DNA of 64,000 nt, taken from NCBI GenBank assembly GCA_946997485.1, contig CAMPVF010000001.1, positions 118,740 to 182,739 on the forward strand. The letters are read 5' to 3'. Position 1 is the stretch's first letter. Every line of letters starts with the position of its first letter. Of this stretch, positions 26,019 through 34,210 are shown piece by piece. The notes beneath the pieces were generated by a model. That model did not search any database and was not told the DNA's origin. It saw nothing but the letters and a program-made list of their open reading frames with translations. This DNA is from an uncultured Atopobium sp. (lineage in GTDB: Bacteria; Actinomycetota; Coriobacteriia; Coriobacteriales; Atopobiaceae). Made by a program: the position numbers and the translations under genes.

Positions 26019-26220
26019 CTCGAATTGCGTCCCACAATTCTTGGACTTTTCCCTTAAAAGCAATAATCGAAAGAATGGCAATAACAACAAGCACACCAAC
26101 TAAAATTGCGTACTCGGTTGTACCCTGACCCGATGTTTGTGCAAGTGAGCACATCATCTGTTTTTTGCACAATTCATAGCTGTTGTGACAGCGCGTCCAT
26201 ACGTCTTTTACATCAATCAT
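25999..26220 (-). CDS. flp: Flp major pilin
   Basis: A 73-residue Flp prepilin. The start at 26220 has GGGAGG with 5-base spacing; the frame is open 17 codons further but lacks a site. A 31-residue leader ends in TSG, followed by QGTTEYAILVGVLVVIAIL: cleavage after Gly31 with Glu36-Tyr37 is the textbook Flp motif. Mature length is about 42 residues. It is the probable main subunit of the Tad pilus, polymerised by TadA/B/C. An 84-base gap with a GACGCG/CGCGTC hairpin separates it from tadC and may set its higher expression. Confidence 0.88.
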   Translation of the reverse strand: MIDVKDVWTRCHNSYELCKKQMMCSLAQTSGQGTTEYAILVGVLVVIAILSIIAFKGKVQELWDAIRDGIQQL

Positions 26221-26355
26221 TGTTACCTCCCAGGTAAACGGTGTTAAACAAATATTCCGCAACGCAACCATTGCGGGATTTTCAAGCGACGCGAAAAGGG
26301 GCCTTGGGGCGCGTCAGGTTTCAAGGCATAATCCACACACCTCAAACAGGCACAG

Positions 26356-27045
26356 TTATGGCGCAGCCGAGGCAATAAGCGGCCCCACAATCGAAATAAG
26401 CATCGCAGGCACAATGAGCGTTCCCATTGGAATAAGCATCTTTACCGGCACTTTTTCAATCTGCTCTTCAAGCTCAGAGCGCTGTGCATCGCGAATAGCC
26501 TCTGCTTGCCCCGCCAAAATATGCACTAAGGGACTACCACATTCCAACGCTTGCACAACCGACGATATAAACCTACTCAATGCATCGAGCTTCATCTCTT
26601 GGTCGAGCTTAAGCAAGGCTTCACGCTTTGAGATAATCCCCAGCCGCTCTTGGAGCATTACAGCCGAAAACGCATCAGCAAGCGCACCTTGATAGTGCGA
26701 GCAATACAAATCAAGCGAAGCATCAAACGATAACCCGGCAGATAAACCCAGGATGACAACATCCAACAACACGGGCAGCTGCTGCAAACACACCATGCGT
26801 CGCTTTTGCAATTCAGTTCGCTCAACAAAATGTCGTATAAAACCAATGGAAAGACAGAACTGTCTGCATAGCTGGATAATACGTTCAAGCTGCAAACCTG
26901 ATTGATTTTGTGCATACATCGAGCCTGCAATGCTGCGAGGCGAACCCCGCGCGTGCGCGCGCATCATAAGCACATACCATGCAGTAGCAACACACAGCCC
27001 GCATTGAGCTGCAATACCAATGTCTTGAATCATCTCTTTATCCAT
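26356..27045 (-). CDS. tadC: Tad pilus inner-membrane platform protein TadC
   Basis: A 229-residue membrane protein with a GspF/T2SSF-type domain. An N-terminal span is followed by the helical domain (LPVLLDVVILGLSAGLSFDASL, then LKLDQEMKLDALSRFISSVVQA) and a C-terminal pair of spans ending KMLIPMGTLIVPAMLISIVGP. That ending is characteristic of TadC. With TadB it forms the platform on which the TadA ATPase acts. ATG with AAAGGAG upstream. It is somewhat shorter than many TadC proteins (about 300) but the core is complete. Confidence 0.87.
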   Translation of the reverse strand: MDKEMIQDIGIAAQCGLCVATAWYVLMMRAHARGSPRSIAGSMYAQNQSGLQLERIIQLCRQFCLSIGFIRHFVERTELQKRRMVCLQQLPVLLDVVILGLSAGLSFDASLDLYCSHYQGALADAFSAVMLQERLGIISKREALLKLDQEMKLDALSRFISSVVQALECGSPLVHILAGQAEAIRDAQRSELEEQIEKVPVKMLIPMGTLIVPAMLISIVGPLIASAAP

Positions 27046-27159
27046 GGCTATCTCCTTTCAAATCTTCTGCCACCTCATCGTGCGCACAACGCGCAGGCAA
27101 AGGCACGCGGCGCCGGTGCGCGCAGTATCTTTCAGCAGTGCGCACACGCGCGCGGCGCT

Positions 27160-28113
27160 CTACTCTGAGCTGTCGTCGTGCAAAATACCCTTCATAAGCT
27201 GCGTAATGATAAACAATGCAACGGCGTTTAACACAGCGGCACATATAAGACATCCAACTCCCAAGGGGCGCGTTAAGCCCTTTTGAAAATCAACGGATAG
27301 TACCGACAAAATGCAAATAAGTACAACAGGCAAACTCGCAACCACCCGAACGGATAGGCGTACTTGCGCCGTTTTAACGCGAAGCAGGCGCTTAAACTGT
27401 TCTTGCTGCTCAACCAACTTTGCCGACTGACGAAACAAATTACGCAATGGCGAGCCGGTGCGCTGCGAAATTGCCAGCGCTGTTACCAAAAACTTCACGC
27501 CCGGAGCATGCAACATAACAGCAATCCCTTTTAGTACATCAGTAATGCCTGCACCGCATCTAAGCTGCAGCGATGCCTGCTGAAACGCATGTCCCGCTTC
27601 ACCTTTTTTATGAATGCCCACATACGCAATTGCTTGCGTAAGTGTTTGGCCGCTCGAAAGCCCCATGCCTAATATGCGAAACACGTCCGGCATTTCATGC
27701 GCAACCTTATCGCGCTTGGCGTGCACGATATAATTTGCAATCATAGGAAGAAACGCAAACAAGCTCATAGCACATATGCCAACCGATACAAGCGATTGCG
27801 CCAAAAACGCGACAACAGCAATTGCGCCAAGTGTCGCAGCGCACAAACACACGATGGTTTGAGAGCGCGTAAGCATATACCGACGCTGTGCGAGTTCTTC
27901 TTGTGTGTACGCCGCAATAACGCGCACGCACGGTATGGTGTCAAGCTGTTTTACCAGTGGTTGCTGAGACGCACGCTGCAAGAAATCAAAAAGACGCAGC
28001 TTATAGAGGGCAGCACGCGCGTTTGTTGTTTGCGCAGCATCCCCCGCAAGCATTGCCATACAGGCAGCAAACGCCAAACAGCCGTGCATTATAACGACAG
28101 CGATGCTCTCCAT
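27160..28113 (-). CDS. tadB: Tad pilus inner-membrane platform protein TadB
   Basis: A 317-residue T2SSF-domain protein. There are N-terminal spans (about 5-25 and 85-135), a central helical domain with DVFRILGMGLSSGQTLTQAI and TALAISQRTGSPLRNLF, and a C-terminal span pair. The two Gly-rich turns are landmarks of TadB. It overlaps the end of tadA by 25 bases and has AAGGAGG at its start, so it is translated with the ATPase. It pairs with TadC. Confidence 0.88.
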   Translation of the reverse strand: MESIAVVIMHGCLAFAACMAMLAGDAAQTTNARAALYKLRLFDFLQRASQQPLVKQLDTIPCVRVIAAYTQEELAQRRYMLTRSQTIVCLCAATLGAIAVVAFLAQSLVSVGICAMSLFAFLPMIANYIVHAKRDKVAHEMPDVFRILGMGLSSGQTLTQAIAYVGIHKKGEAGHAFQQASLQLRCGAGITDVLKGIAVMLHAPGVKFLVTALAISQRTGSPLRNLFRQSAKLVEQQEQFKRLLRVKTAQVRLSVRVVASLPVVLICILSVLSVDFQKGLTRPLGVGCLICAAVLNAVALFIITQLMKGILHDDSSE

Positions 28114-29456
28114 GCGCGCACCTCCTTAGCACATGCGGGAAAACCATGCAGCATACTCCCAATAAAATCGGGCTCTTTTACTAACGACCAGCTGCACGCA
28201 ACATCGTCGAAGCGCACACACTCAATTAACTCGACGCCGCCTGGGTTTTTGCGCCGCACTTCACTCAACGACGTAACATACCGTGCGCCGTTATGCAGCC
28301 TGCACGACATCACGAGCAAATCCAGCGCCGACGCAATTTGTTCCTCAATAATGTCGGTTGGCAAGTCCATGCCAAAGCGCGCCATAAGCACCAAACGCAA
28401 AATAGCTTCGTTTGCACTGCCGGCATGAAGTGTGGTGAGCGAGCCATCGTGACCCGTATTCATAGCTTGCAACATGTCTATCGTTTCAGAGCCACGACAC
28501 TCACCCACCACAATCCGATCGGGGCGCATACGCAGGGCATTCTTTACTAAGTCGCGAATCGTTATCTCGCCTGTGCCTTCAATTGACGCATCCTGAGCTT
28601 CAAGACGCACAACATCGGGATGACTCGTAAACTTAAGCTCGGCTGAGTCCTCAATCGTAACAATACGTTCCCCTTTATCTATCTCACACGAAAGTGCATT
28701 AAGCAGAGTTGTCTTGCCCGATCCAGTACCACCAGCTACAGCAATGTCCTGCCGCGTGCGCACCGCCCAACACAACAGCTGTGAATACCACGGCGGCAAT
28801 GCTCCCAAGCTCACAAGCTCACTCATTGAACAAATACGATTAGAAAATTTACGAATGGTAACGCTTGGCCCTTCAAGTGCAACCGTGTTATACACTGCAT
28901 TTACCCGATCGCCGTTAGCAAGGCGGGCGTTTACAATCGGACTGCTTCTATCAAGGCGCCTACCAAGCGGAGCCAAGATGCGGTCAACAATCATCATAAT
29001 TTGCTCGGAGTTTTCAAATACCTGCTGTGCCTGGTGTAAGCAGCCTTCTTTTTCATAAAACAGCGCGTCTGTACCGTTAATCATAATTTCGCTTACCGCA
29101 GGATCGTCCAGCAAATTTTGAATAGGTCCATAGCCGCAAATTGTGTCGGTTACACTTTCAACAAGCACGTCGTAATCGCGAACAAGTACATCGGAAAACG
29201 CTTCGGTATGTAAAATGTCGCGCGCGGATACCCCAAGCTCTTCTTTAAGGCGTGCGTTATCAAAATGTTGCATCATCGATGCAATAGTTGAAAGTCCGAG
29301 TCTGTCGATAAGGGCACGCTGCAAGCGTTTTCGATGCTCCTGCAGGTAGGTGTCGTGCATGCGCGCATACGGCTGCTCACCGGCGAGCGCATTACGTTCG
29401 TTCTTAACATCTAAAAGCTGTGCATCCGTTTGACGCACTCGTTCAAGCACACTCAT
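28089..29456 (-). CDS. tadA: Tad pilus assembly ATPase TadA/CpaF
   Basis: A 455-residue secretion ATPase. N-terminal helices (1-90) lead into the CpaF N-domain (GYGPIQNLLDDPAVSEIMING). The P-loop is AGGTGSGKTTLLNAL (242-254). Downstream are EDSAEL (Walker B/Asp box region), MRPDRIVVGECRG and the His box TGHDGSLTTLHAG. All are canonical for the family. It powers Flp polymerisation at the cytoplasmic face. The ATG overlaps the tadZ stop by 4 bases. Confidence 0.94.
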   Translation of the reverse strand: MSVLERVRQTDAQLLDVKNERNALAGEQPYARMHDTYLQEHRKRLQRALIDRLGLSTIASMMQHFDNARLKEELGVSARDILHTEAFSDVLVRDYDVLVESVTDTICGYGPIQNLLDDPAVSEIMINGTDALFYEKEGCLHQAQQVFENSEQIMMIVDRILAPLGRRLDRSSPIVNARLANGDRVNAVYNTVALEGPSVTIRKFSNRICSMSELVSLGALPPWYSQLLCWAVRTRQDIAVAGGTGSGKTTLLNALSCEIDKGERIVTIEDSAELKFTSHPDVVRLEAQDASIEGTGEITIRDLVKNALRMRPDRIVVGECRGSETIDMLQAMNTGHDGSLTTLHAGSANEAILRLVLMARFGMDLPTDIIEEQIASALDLLVMSCRLHNGARYVTSLSEVRRKNPGGVELIECVRFDDVACSWSLVKEPDFIGSMLHGFPACAKEVRAWRASLSL

Positions 29457-31465
29457 GATGCACGCTGCTCTTTCCTACCAAAAAACGTAAGCGTACGTTT
29501 GCGCGATTTGGAAGACGTGCGTGCGTGTTCGTGGTCGGGTTTAAGGGTAATACGCAGGCTATGCGCAAGCTCAGTTACCATTGTTTGCACCGACTTAATA
29601 AAGGTAGAATTACCTGCACAAATGTCGAGCATATTGCCCAAGCTCATAAGCTCGCCAATATCCGATCCGCCGTCGCAAATGCCATATACACTTGCACCTT
29701 CAAGACCAATCTCACTGCGCGCAAAATCAAAATCGAGTTTTGCATGCGCGTTCGCATAATTTTGCACGCGACATATCCGCGTACGTGCAACGCCTAGGCG
29801 CACAACCAGCGCAGACGTTCTTCCCAAGGAGCTTAGCGCGTCGTACATATCATCATGAATAATCATCACTCTATCTGCCGCCTGAACAGCTTGACACGCA
29901 GCATCGGTAAACGTTGTTGATGTGTCGATAACAACAACATCAAAATTATTGGTCGCATAGCTTATAAGCGCAGGTATTGCATCATTTACCAACTCTGCTG
30001 TTTCGGGCTTTTCGCACGGACCCCAAAGCGCCAAATTATCGTTCACATACACAGCCGATTTGTTGATCATCTCTAAAAGCTGCGGCGATGCATACAGGCG
30101 CGCTAAGTCAAACGGATGTTCAATACCAAATGCACGTGCGGCATTACCACACGATAAGTCAAGGTCGATAAGGGCACAGCGCACGTGTGCCTGCGCAAAG
30201 AGCGCAGCTGCAGCGCAAGCAAGCGTTGTTTTTCCCATAGCGCCGCGGCCGCTCGTAAAGCAAATGATTGGAGCGCGCCCGCGCGGATAGTGCACATCCT
30301 CATCGCCAGCAGGAGTTTCTACTGCGTTTTCGGATTTTTCAGATACCTGATGTGCGTCTATAGAAGGCGAGGTAGATTCATTAGTAATAGAAGGAAGAGA
30401 ACGCGATAAGGAAGAAGCCGCACGCAACGACGTGCTTGGAGTTGCGGGAGCCTTATCAGCAGCAGGTGTAGTGCGTGGTGCACCTGCAGCGCCTACAGAC
30501 GTAGGAGCTGCGATTTGGTCATCAAACATTGCTTGCAACATATCATCCATATCGATGTCATCTATATCGTCGTTGCGTGCAAGCTGAGCTAGATGCACCT
30601 TATTTTGTGCACGACTATCTTGTGCAGATAACCCACAAGACGAACCATGCGTTGCCTGCGCCATATCAACCCCTATACGCTGCAATTGTTTTGCAACATC
30701 CTGAAGCCGCTCAGCAAACGAAGGCATTGCTGATGCATATGGGTCTTGTGCAGACGCTGCAGACGCTGCAGACGCTGCAGACGCTGCAGGTGCTGCAGGT
30801 GCTGCAGGCACTACAGGCACTACAGGCACTACAGGTGCTGCAGGTCCATCAGCTACATCAGCTTCGCCCGCAGCTCCTGCCGCACCCGTAACAGGAGCGT
30901 CAGAACTATTCGAGCAAGATATACAAGCAGCTGGCATAGATGTATCCTGTAAAATTGCAGCAACATCAGGGTCTATCTGCGGCGATGCAAGCGCCTGCTT
31001 GAGCTCATGTGTTTGTACTGGCTTTGACCTCAACTCAGGTGCACTGTGGGCTAACGTTGCACGATTCGCATTTCCATCAAAGCCAATACAACCAAATGCT
31101 TGCATATCCCACACATCAGATATGCCAGCGGCCATAGCACGCGAGCGCACCGATCCCGATATACCAACACCAACCAGCATTACGCGCGCGCAACCATCGT
31201 GCACAAGCGCAGCAGCTAAATTAATATCAGATACACCGTCTTGCGTAAGCCCTACAAGCACGCTACAACGCTGCGCACCAAGACGCTGTGCACGCTTTCG
31301 AAGCGCACTTCCGTCTGCAACATACTCAAGCGGCAAAGCGCATTTGCACAGCTCATATGCTTTGTTAAGGATTGGTTGATGGCCAGGATAACAGCAAGCA
31401 AGCCAGTGTTCATTTGTACGTGCATTCATCTGGCGATTTGATTTTTGGTGTATTGACGTGCTCAT
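29453..31465 (-). CDS. tadZ: TadZ/CpaE-like P-loop protein with long low-complexity linker
   Basis: A 670-residue protein. Residues 50-130 resemble a receiver-like domain with no clear phosphoacceptor. Residues 190-240 are a Pro/Ala/Val/Ser run coded by 9-base repeats, and residues 240-395 are acidic and low complexity. The C-terminal 270 residues are a ParA/MinD-type ATPase: SGRGAMGKTTLACA (Walker A, 405-418), DLDLSCGN, and VVVIDTSTTF. TadZ proteins localise the Tad machine to its cellular site. GAGGTGAG precedes the start. It is longer than typical TadZ (about 400) owing to the linker. Confidence 0.85.
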   Translation of the reverse strand: MSTSIHQKSNRQMNARTNEHWLACCYPGHQPILNKAYELCKCALPLEYVADGSALRKRAQRLGAQRCSVLVGLTQDGVSDINLAAALVHDGCARVMLVGVGISGSVRSRAMAAGISDVWDMQAFGCIGFDGNANRATLAHSAPELRSKPVQTHELKQALASPQIDPDVAAILQDTSMPAACISCSNSSDAPVTGAAGAAGEADVADGPAAPVVPVVPVVPAAPAAPAASAASAASAASAQDPYASAMPSFAERLQDVAKQLQRIGVDMAQATHGSSCGLSAQDSRAQNKVHLAQLARNDDIDDIDMDDMLQAMFDDQIAAPTSVGAAGAPRTTPAADKAPATPSTSLRAASSLSRSLPSITNESTSPSIDAHQVSEKSENAVETPAGDEDVHYPRGRAPIICFTSGRGAMGKTTLACAAAALFAQAHVRCALIDLDLSCGNAARAFGIEHPFDLARLYASPQLLEMINKSAVYVNDNLALWGPCEKPETAELVNDAIPALISYATNNFDVVVIDTSTTFTDAACQAVQAADRVMIIHDDMYDALSSLGRTSALVVRLGVARTRICRVQNYANAHAKLDFDFARSEIGLEGASVYGICDGGSDIGELMSLGNMLDICAGNSTFIKSVQTMVTELAHSLRITLKPDHEHARTSSKSRKRTLTFFGRKEQRAS
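30752..30845 (-). repeat. 9-bp repeat array in tadZ
   Basis: About ten 9-base units of the form GCAGACGCT, then GCAGGTGCT and GCACTACAG variants, code for repeated Ala-Ser-Ala and Val-Pro-Val triplets. The array keeps the frame whatever its copy number. Confidence 0.8.
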
Positions 31466-31469
31466 GTGC

Positions 31470-32480
31470 TCACCTCGATTTCTTTTGCGACGGCGTAGCA
31501 GATGCTACAGAGCGCTGCTTTGATGGAGAATCCGCATGCGCAGATGAGCGCTTAGGTTTTGATTGTGTGTGTGAAGATGCCTTGCGAGCGGACGCATCAT
31601 CTGCCGCAGCAGCAGGTGTATCATCGCGTGCAGCCTCGCCCATTGCCTGCGCGCTCGCATCAGAAGGTGCGCTCTCACGAGCACCATCTTGCGCCGCGGC
31701 CGTGCTACCAGCAGATGCGCCACTCTCTGCACCATCTTCGCCGGCAGCGGCAGCACCAGCATCTGCAGCCACAGCAGCGCCGTTTTCTCCAGCGTTTTCC
31801 TGCTTTCCTGTAGCAGCAGCGGCGTTTGAAGCGTCGGCGTTATCACTTGTGTTATCTTGAGCGGGCACAACAAACTTAAGGCTATTTTTTGCTTGCGCGG
31901 TTAAAATACGCCCAACGTCCTGTGGTTTTACCGCAACAACGCAGCTAGGCGAGCTAAATTGTCCGCGCGCTTCATCTTGAACATACAGCACACGCATATC
32001 GGAAGTGATAAGATCGGATGCTTTTTGCGTGGCTTCATACGCAACTACTGCAGTATGAGGCGCAATATGTTGTCCTAATCCAAGTTTTTCTGTAAGCGGA
32101 ATGCTAAGCGCAACATATCCTTCAGGTATTGAGTATTGTTCGTCCATAGTGGCAAACGTCGTTTGTGTTATAGGAGCATTTTCGCTAAGCGGCACCTTTA
32201 CAGTTTTACCAACAACATCTTCCATACGTGTATACGCATCTGCAGGTGCAAGCATCGAAACCCAATCGCGCTTAACCACATCTGCGGGCTCAATAACGTC
32301 GCCAACCCGAAGTGCTTTTGTGCTTACAACCAATTCAACTGTTTCACCGCCATACCGTGCCTGCAAATCTTCACGCATTTTTTGAGCATCAGCTCTAATC
32401 GATTGAGAATATTGCAAACTTATCATCGCAGCGGCAACAGCGCACAAAAGCGCGCAAAGTACGCGAAACTTAAACGACAT
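31470..32480 (-). CDS. cpaB: CpaB/RcpC-like Tad pilus protein (SAF domain)
   Basis: A 336-residue protein beginning at 32480 (MSFKFRVLC), where AAGGAGG is perfectly placed; an ATG 34 codons upstream has no site. A signal or anchor span comes first (residues 3-20), then a SAF domain: VELVVSTKALRVGDVIEPADV, VKVPLSENAPIT and GYVALSIPL. The last 120 residues are Ala/Ser/Asp-rich and end in a Lys/Ser-rich tail, probably disordered or wall-associated. In diderms CpaB works with the secretin; this locus has no secretin, as expected for a Gram-positive. It is the promoter-proximal gene of the Tad run. Confidence 0.85.
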   Translation of the reverse strand: MSFKFRVLCALLCAVAAAMISLQYSQSIRADAQKMREDLQARYGGETVELVVSTKALRVGDVIEPADVVKRDWVSMLAPADAYTRMEDVVGKTVKVPLSENAPITQTTFATMDEQYSIPEGYVALSIPLTEKLGLGQHIAPHTAVVAYEATQKASDLITSDMRVLYVQDEARGQFSSPSCVVAVKPQDVGRILTAQAKNSLKFVVPAQDNTSDNADASNAAAATGKQENAGENGAAVAADAGAAAAGEDGAESGASAGSTAAAQDGARESAPSDASAQAMGEAARDDTPAAAADDASARKASSHTQSKPKRSSAHADSPSKQRSVASATPSQKKSR

Positions 32481-32852
32481 ACACACCTCCTTATCACTTT
32501 CGATTTGCTGTAGGTGCATAGTCTCATGTTCAAAAAAATTAGTAAAGTACCAGGTAAAAGATGGCTCCCGCGTTACTTGCACTAAACTCGCAAGGATTTT
32601 TTAATAAAATTTAGCACGCGTGTGCAAAACAATAATTGGCGTAATACAGCACAACACACGCAGCACATAACGCCCAGTTTTAGGTATGAGCGATGTGTGA
32701 AGGAGATTATCAGGCGCATTGTTTGTTAAGAAATTATGAAGAAGAAGCACGCATAAATCGGCGTATAGGCGTGCAGCATAAATCGGCGTATAGGCGTGCA
32801 GCATAAAACAACGCAGCACAGCCCTTGAGCGTTACGCGGAGTGCACAAACAC
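32481..32852. other. Region upstream of the Tad locus, with a 25-bp direct repeat
   Basis: This 372-base gap between rsgA and cpaB must hold the Tad promoter, but no clear -35/-10 pair was found. At 32751-32800 a 25-base unit is repeated exactly twice, with a third partial copy to about 32815. A near-palindrome GCACGCGTGTGC lies at about 32612-32624. Confidence 0.65.
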
Positions 32853-34151
32853 TTAAGCGCGCACGTCGGCAGCAACCTCAGCCTGCGCGGATGCGATTTC
32901 GCCCATAAGCTGGGCATATACACATGCATACGCAACGTCTTTAAGCGCGCAGCCAGGCTCATGAGTATGCGTACAATCAGAGAATTTACATGCAACATCC
33001 TGCGGCAGCGCATCGGCAAAAAGCCGGCGCACACCATCTTCTTCGAACAAAAGACGCAGCGTACGCACACCGGGACAATCGATAAGCATGGCATGATCAT
33101 TAACGCGCAGCAAACGGCGCGACACAGTAGTGTGCCTACCTGCATCATCACGCGCGCGCGTATGCGACGTATCCATAATATGCTGATGAAGCAGGGTATT
33201 TATAAGCGTAGATTTGCCCGCACCCGACATGCCAAAAAACATGGTAACAAAAGGCGCGGTTGAGGACGATGAGAGCGAATCCACACAAGCGGACGGCGCG
33301 ACATTGCTAGCATCAGCACCATTGGCGGTGCCGTCGTTGCCGGCAGCATCACCAGCATCGGCAGCAGCACCTGCGCCCGCACCACAAAGTGCGCGGCGAA
33401 CAGCCGAAACACCCCACGTTACCTGCGGATGTGTGCGCATAAGCGAAGCTACTGCAGCATCGCCCAAAAACGACTGTATGCACGCATCTTCACCGCCGTC
33501 TAAAAACGCTGTAGCAGAGCACACGTACACACAAACGCGCGGCGGAATAGCACGAAACAGGCGCTCTAACTGCTCGCATAGGCTAGCAGGCGATATTCTA
33601 TCTGCCTTAGTAAGAATAATACAGGGCGTTATATTGTTGTGTGCTGCAATAACGCAGGCACGCAGAAGCTGGTCAAGACAAAGCGGCTGCGCACCAAGTG
33701 CGCAGGTAAGAGCCACGTGCGTAATGTTTGCAGCAAGCGTTTGCATGGTGCCGCGCCTATCGCCAATCCAGCGCGAAAATGCGCGAATGCGCGGGCACAC
33801 ATCAACAATAATTGCCATGTTGTGCGCAGCGTCAATACGAATAATAACCCAGTCGCCAATACAAACCTGCAGCTTATCGCTCCGTTTTGAGCGCTGTGCA
33901 GCAAATTCGCCACGCATGGTACCCCGCGCGCACACCACCATAGGATAGCTTTTGTCAAGACGAATGCATTGGGCTACATACAAGGGTGATAAAGACTCAT
34001 CGCCAGCGCCTGCAGCATCAACACCTGCAGCAGAAGCGCCCAGGCCGCGCTGCGCCTGCGACAAACGGTGCGTGTACGAGCCCCACGCATCGCCTGCAGC
34101 ACGTACACAATCAGCAAATACCGGATTAGTTTGCGTTTCGTTTGCACTCAC
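32853..34151 (-). CDS. rsgA: Ribosome small-subunit GTPase RsgA
   Basis: A circularly permuted GTPase that matures the 30S subunit. The order is OB fold (about 60-120), G4 TKADR (183-187), G1 GMSGAGKST (309-317), G3 DCPGVRT, then a C-terminal zinc site (CKFSDCTHTHEPGC). All are as expected for RsgA. A 50-residue Gly/Ala/Asp/Asn-rich insertion (about 255-300) precedes the P-loop and is not part of the family. The start is put at GTG 34151, because AAAGGAG is 7 bases from it; the ATG two codons earlier is too close to that site. It is likely monocistronic. Confidence 0.92.
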   Translation of the reverse strand: MSANETQTNPVFADCVRAAGDAWGSYTHRLSQAQRGLGASAAGVDAAGAGDESLSPLYVAQCIRLDKSYPMVVCARGTMRGEFAAQRSKRSDKLQVCIGDWVIIRIDAAHNMAIIVDVCPRIRAFSRWIGDRRGTMQTLAANITHVALTCALGAQPLCLDQLLRACVIAAHNNITPCIILTKADRISPASLCEQLERLFRAIPPRVCVYVCSATAFLDGGEDACIQSFLGDAAVASLMRTHPQVTWGVSAVRRALCGAGAGAAADAGDAAGNDGTANGADASNVAPSACVDSLSSSSTAPFVTMFFGMSGAGKSTLINTLLHQHIMDTSHTRARDDAGRHTTVSRRLLRVNDHAMLIDCPGVRTLRLLFEEDGVRRLFADALPQDVACKFSDCTHTHEPGCALKDVAYACVYAQLMGEIASAQAEVAADVRA

Positions 34152-34210
34152 GCACATACTCCTTTATGCACCTAACGTTATGCACCTCAACCGCCGGTCG
34201 CAACACCTAG

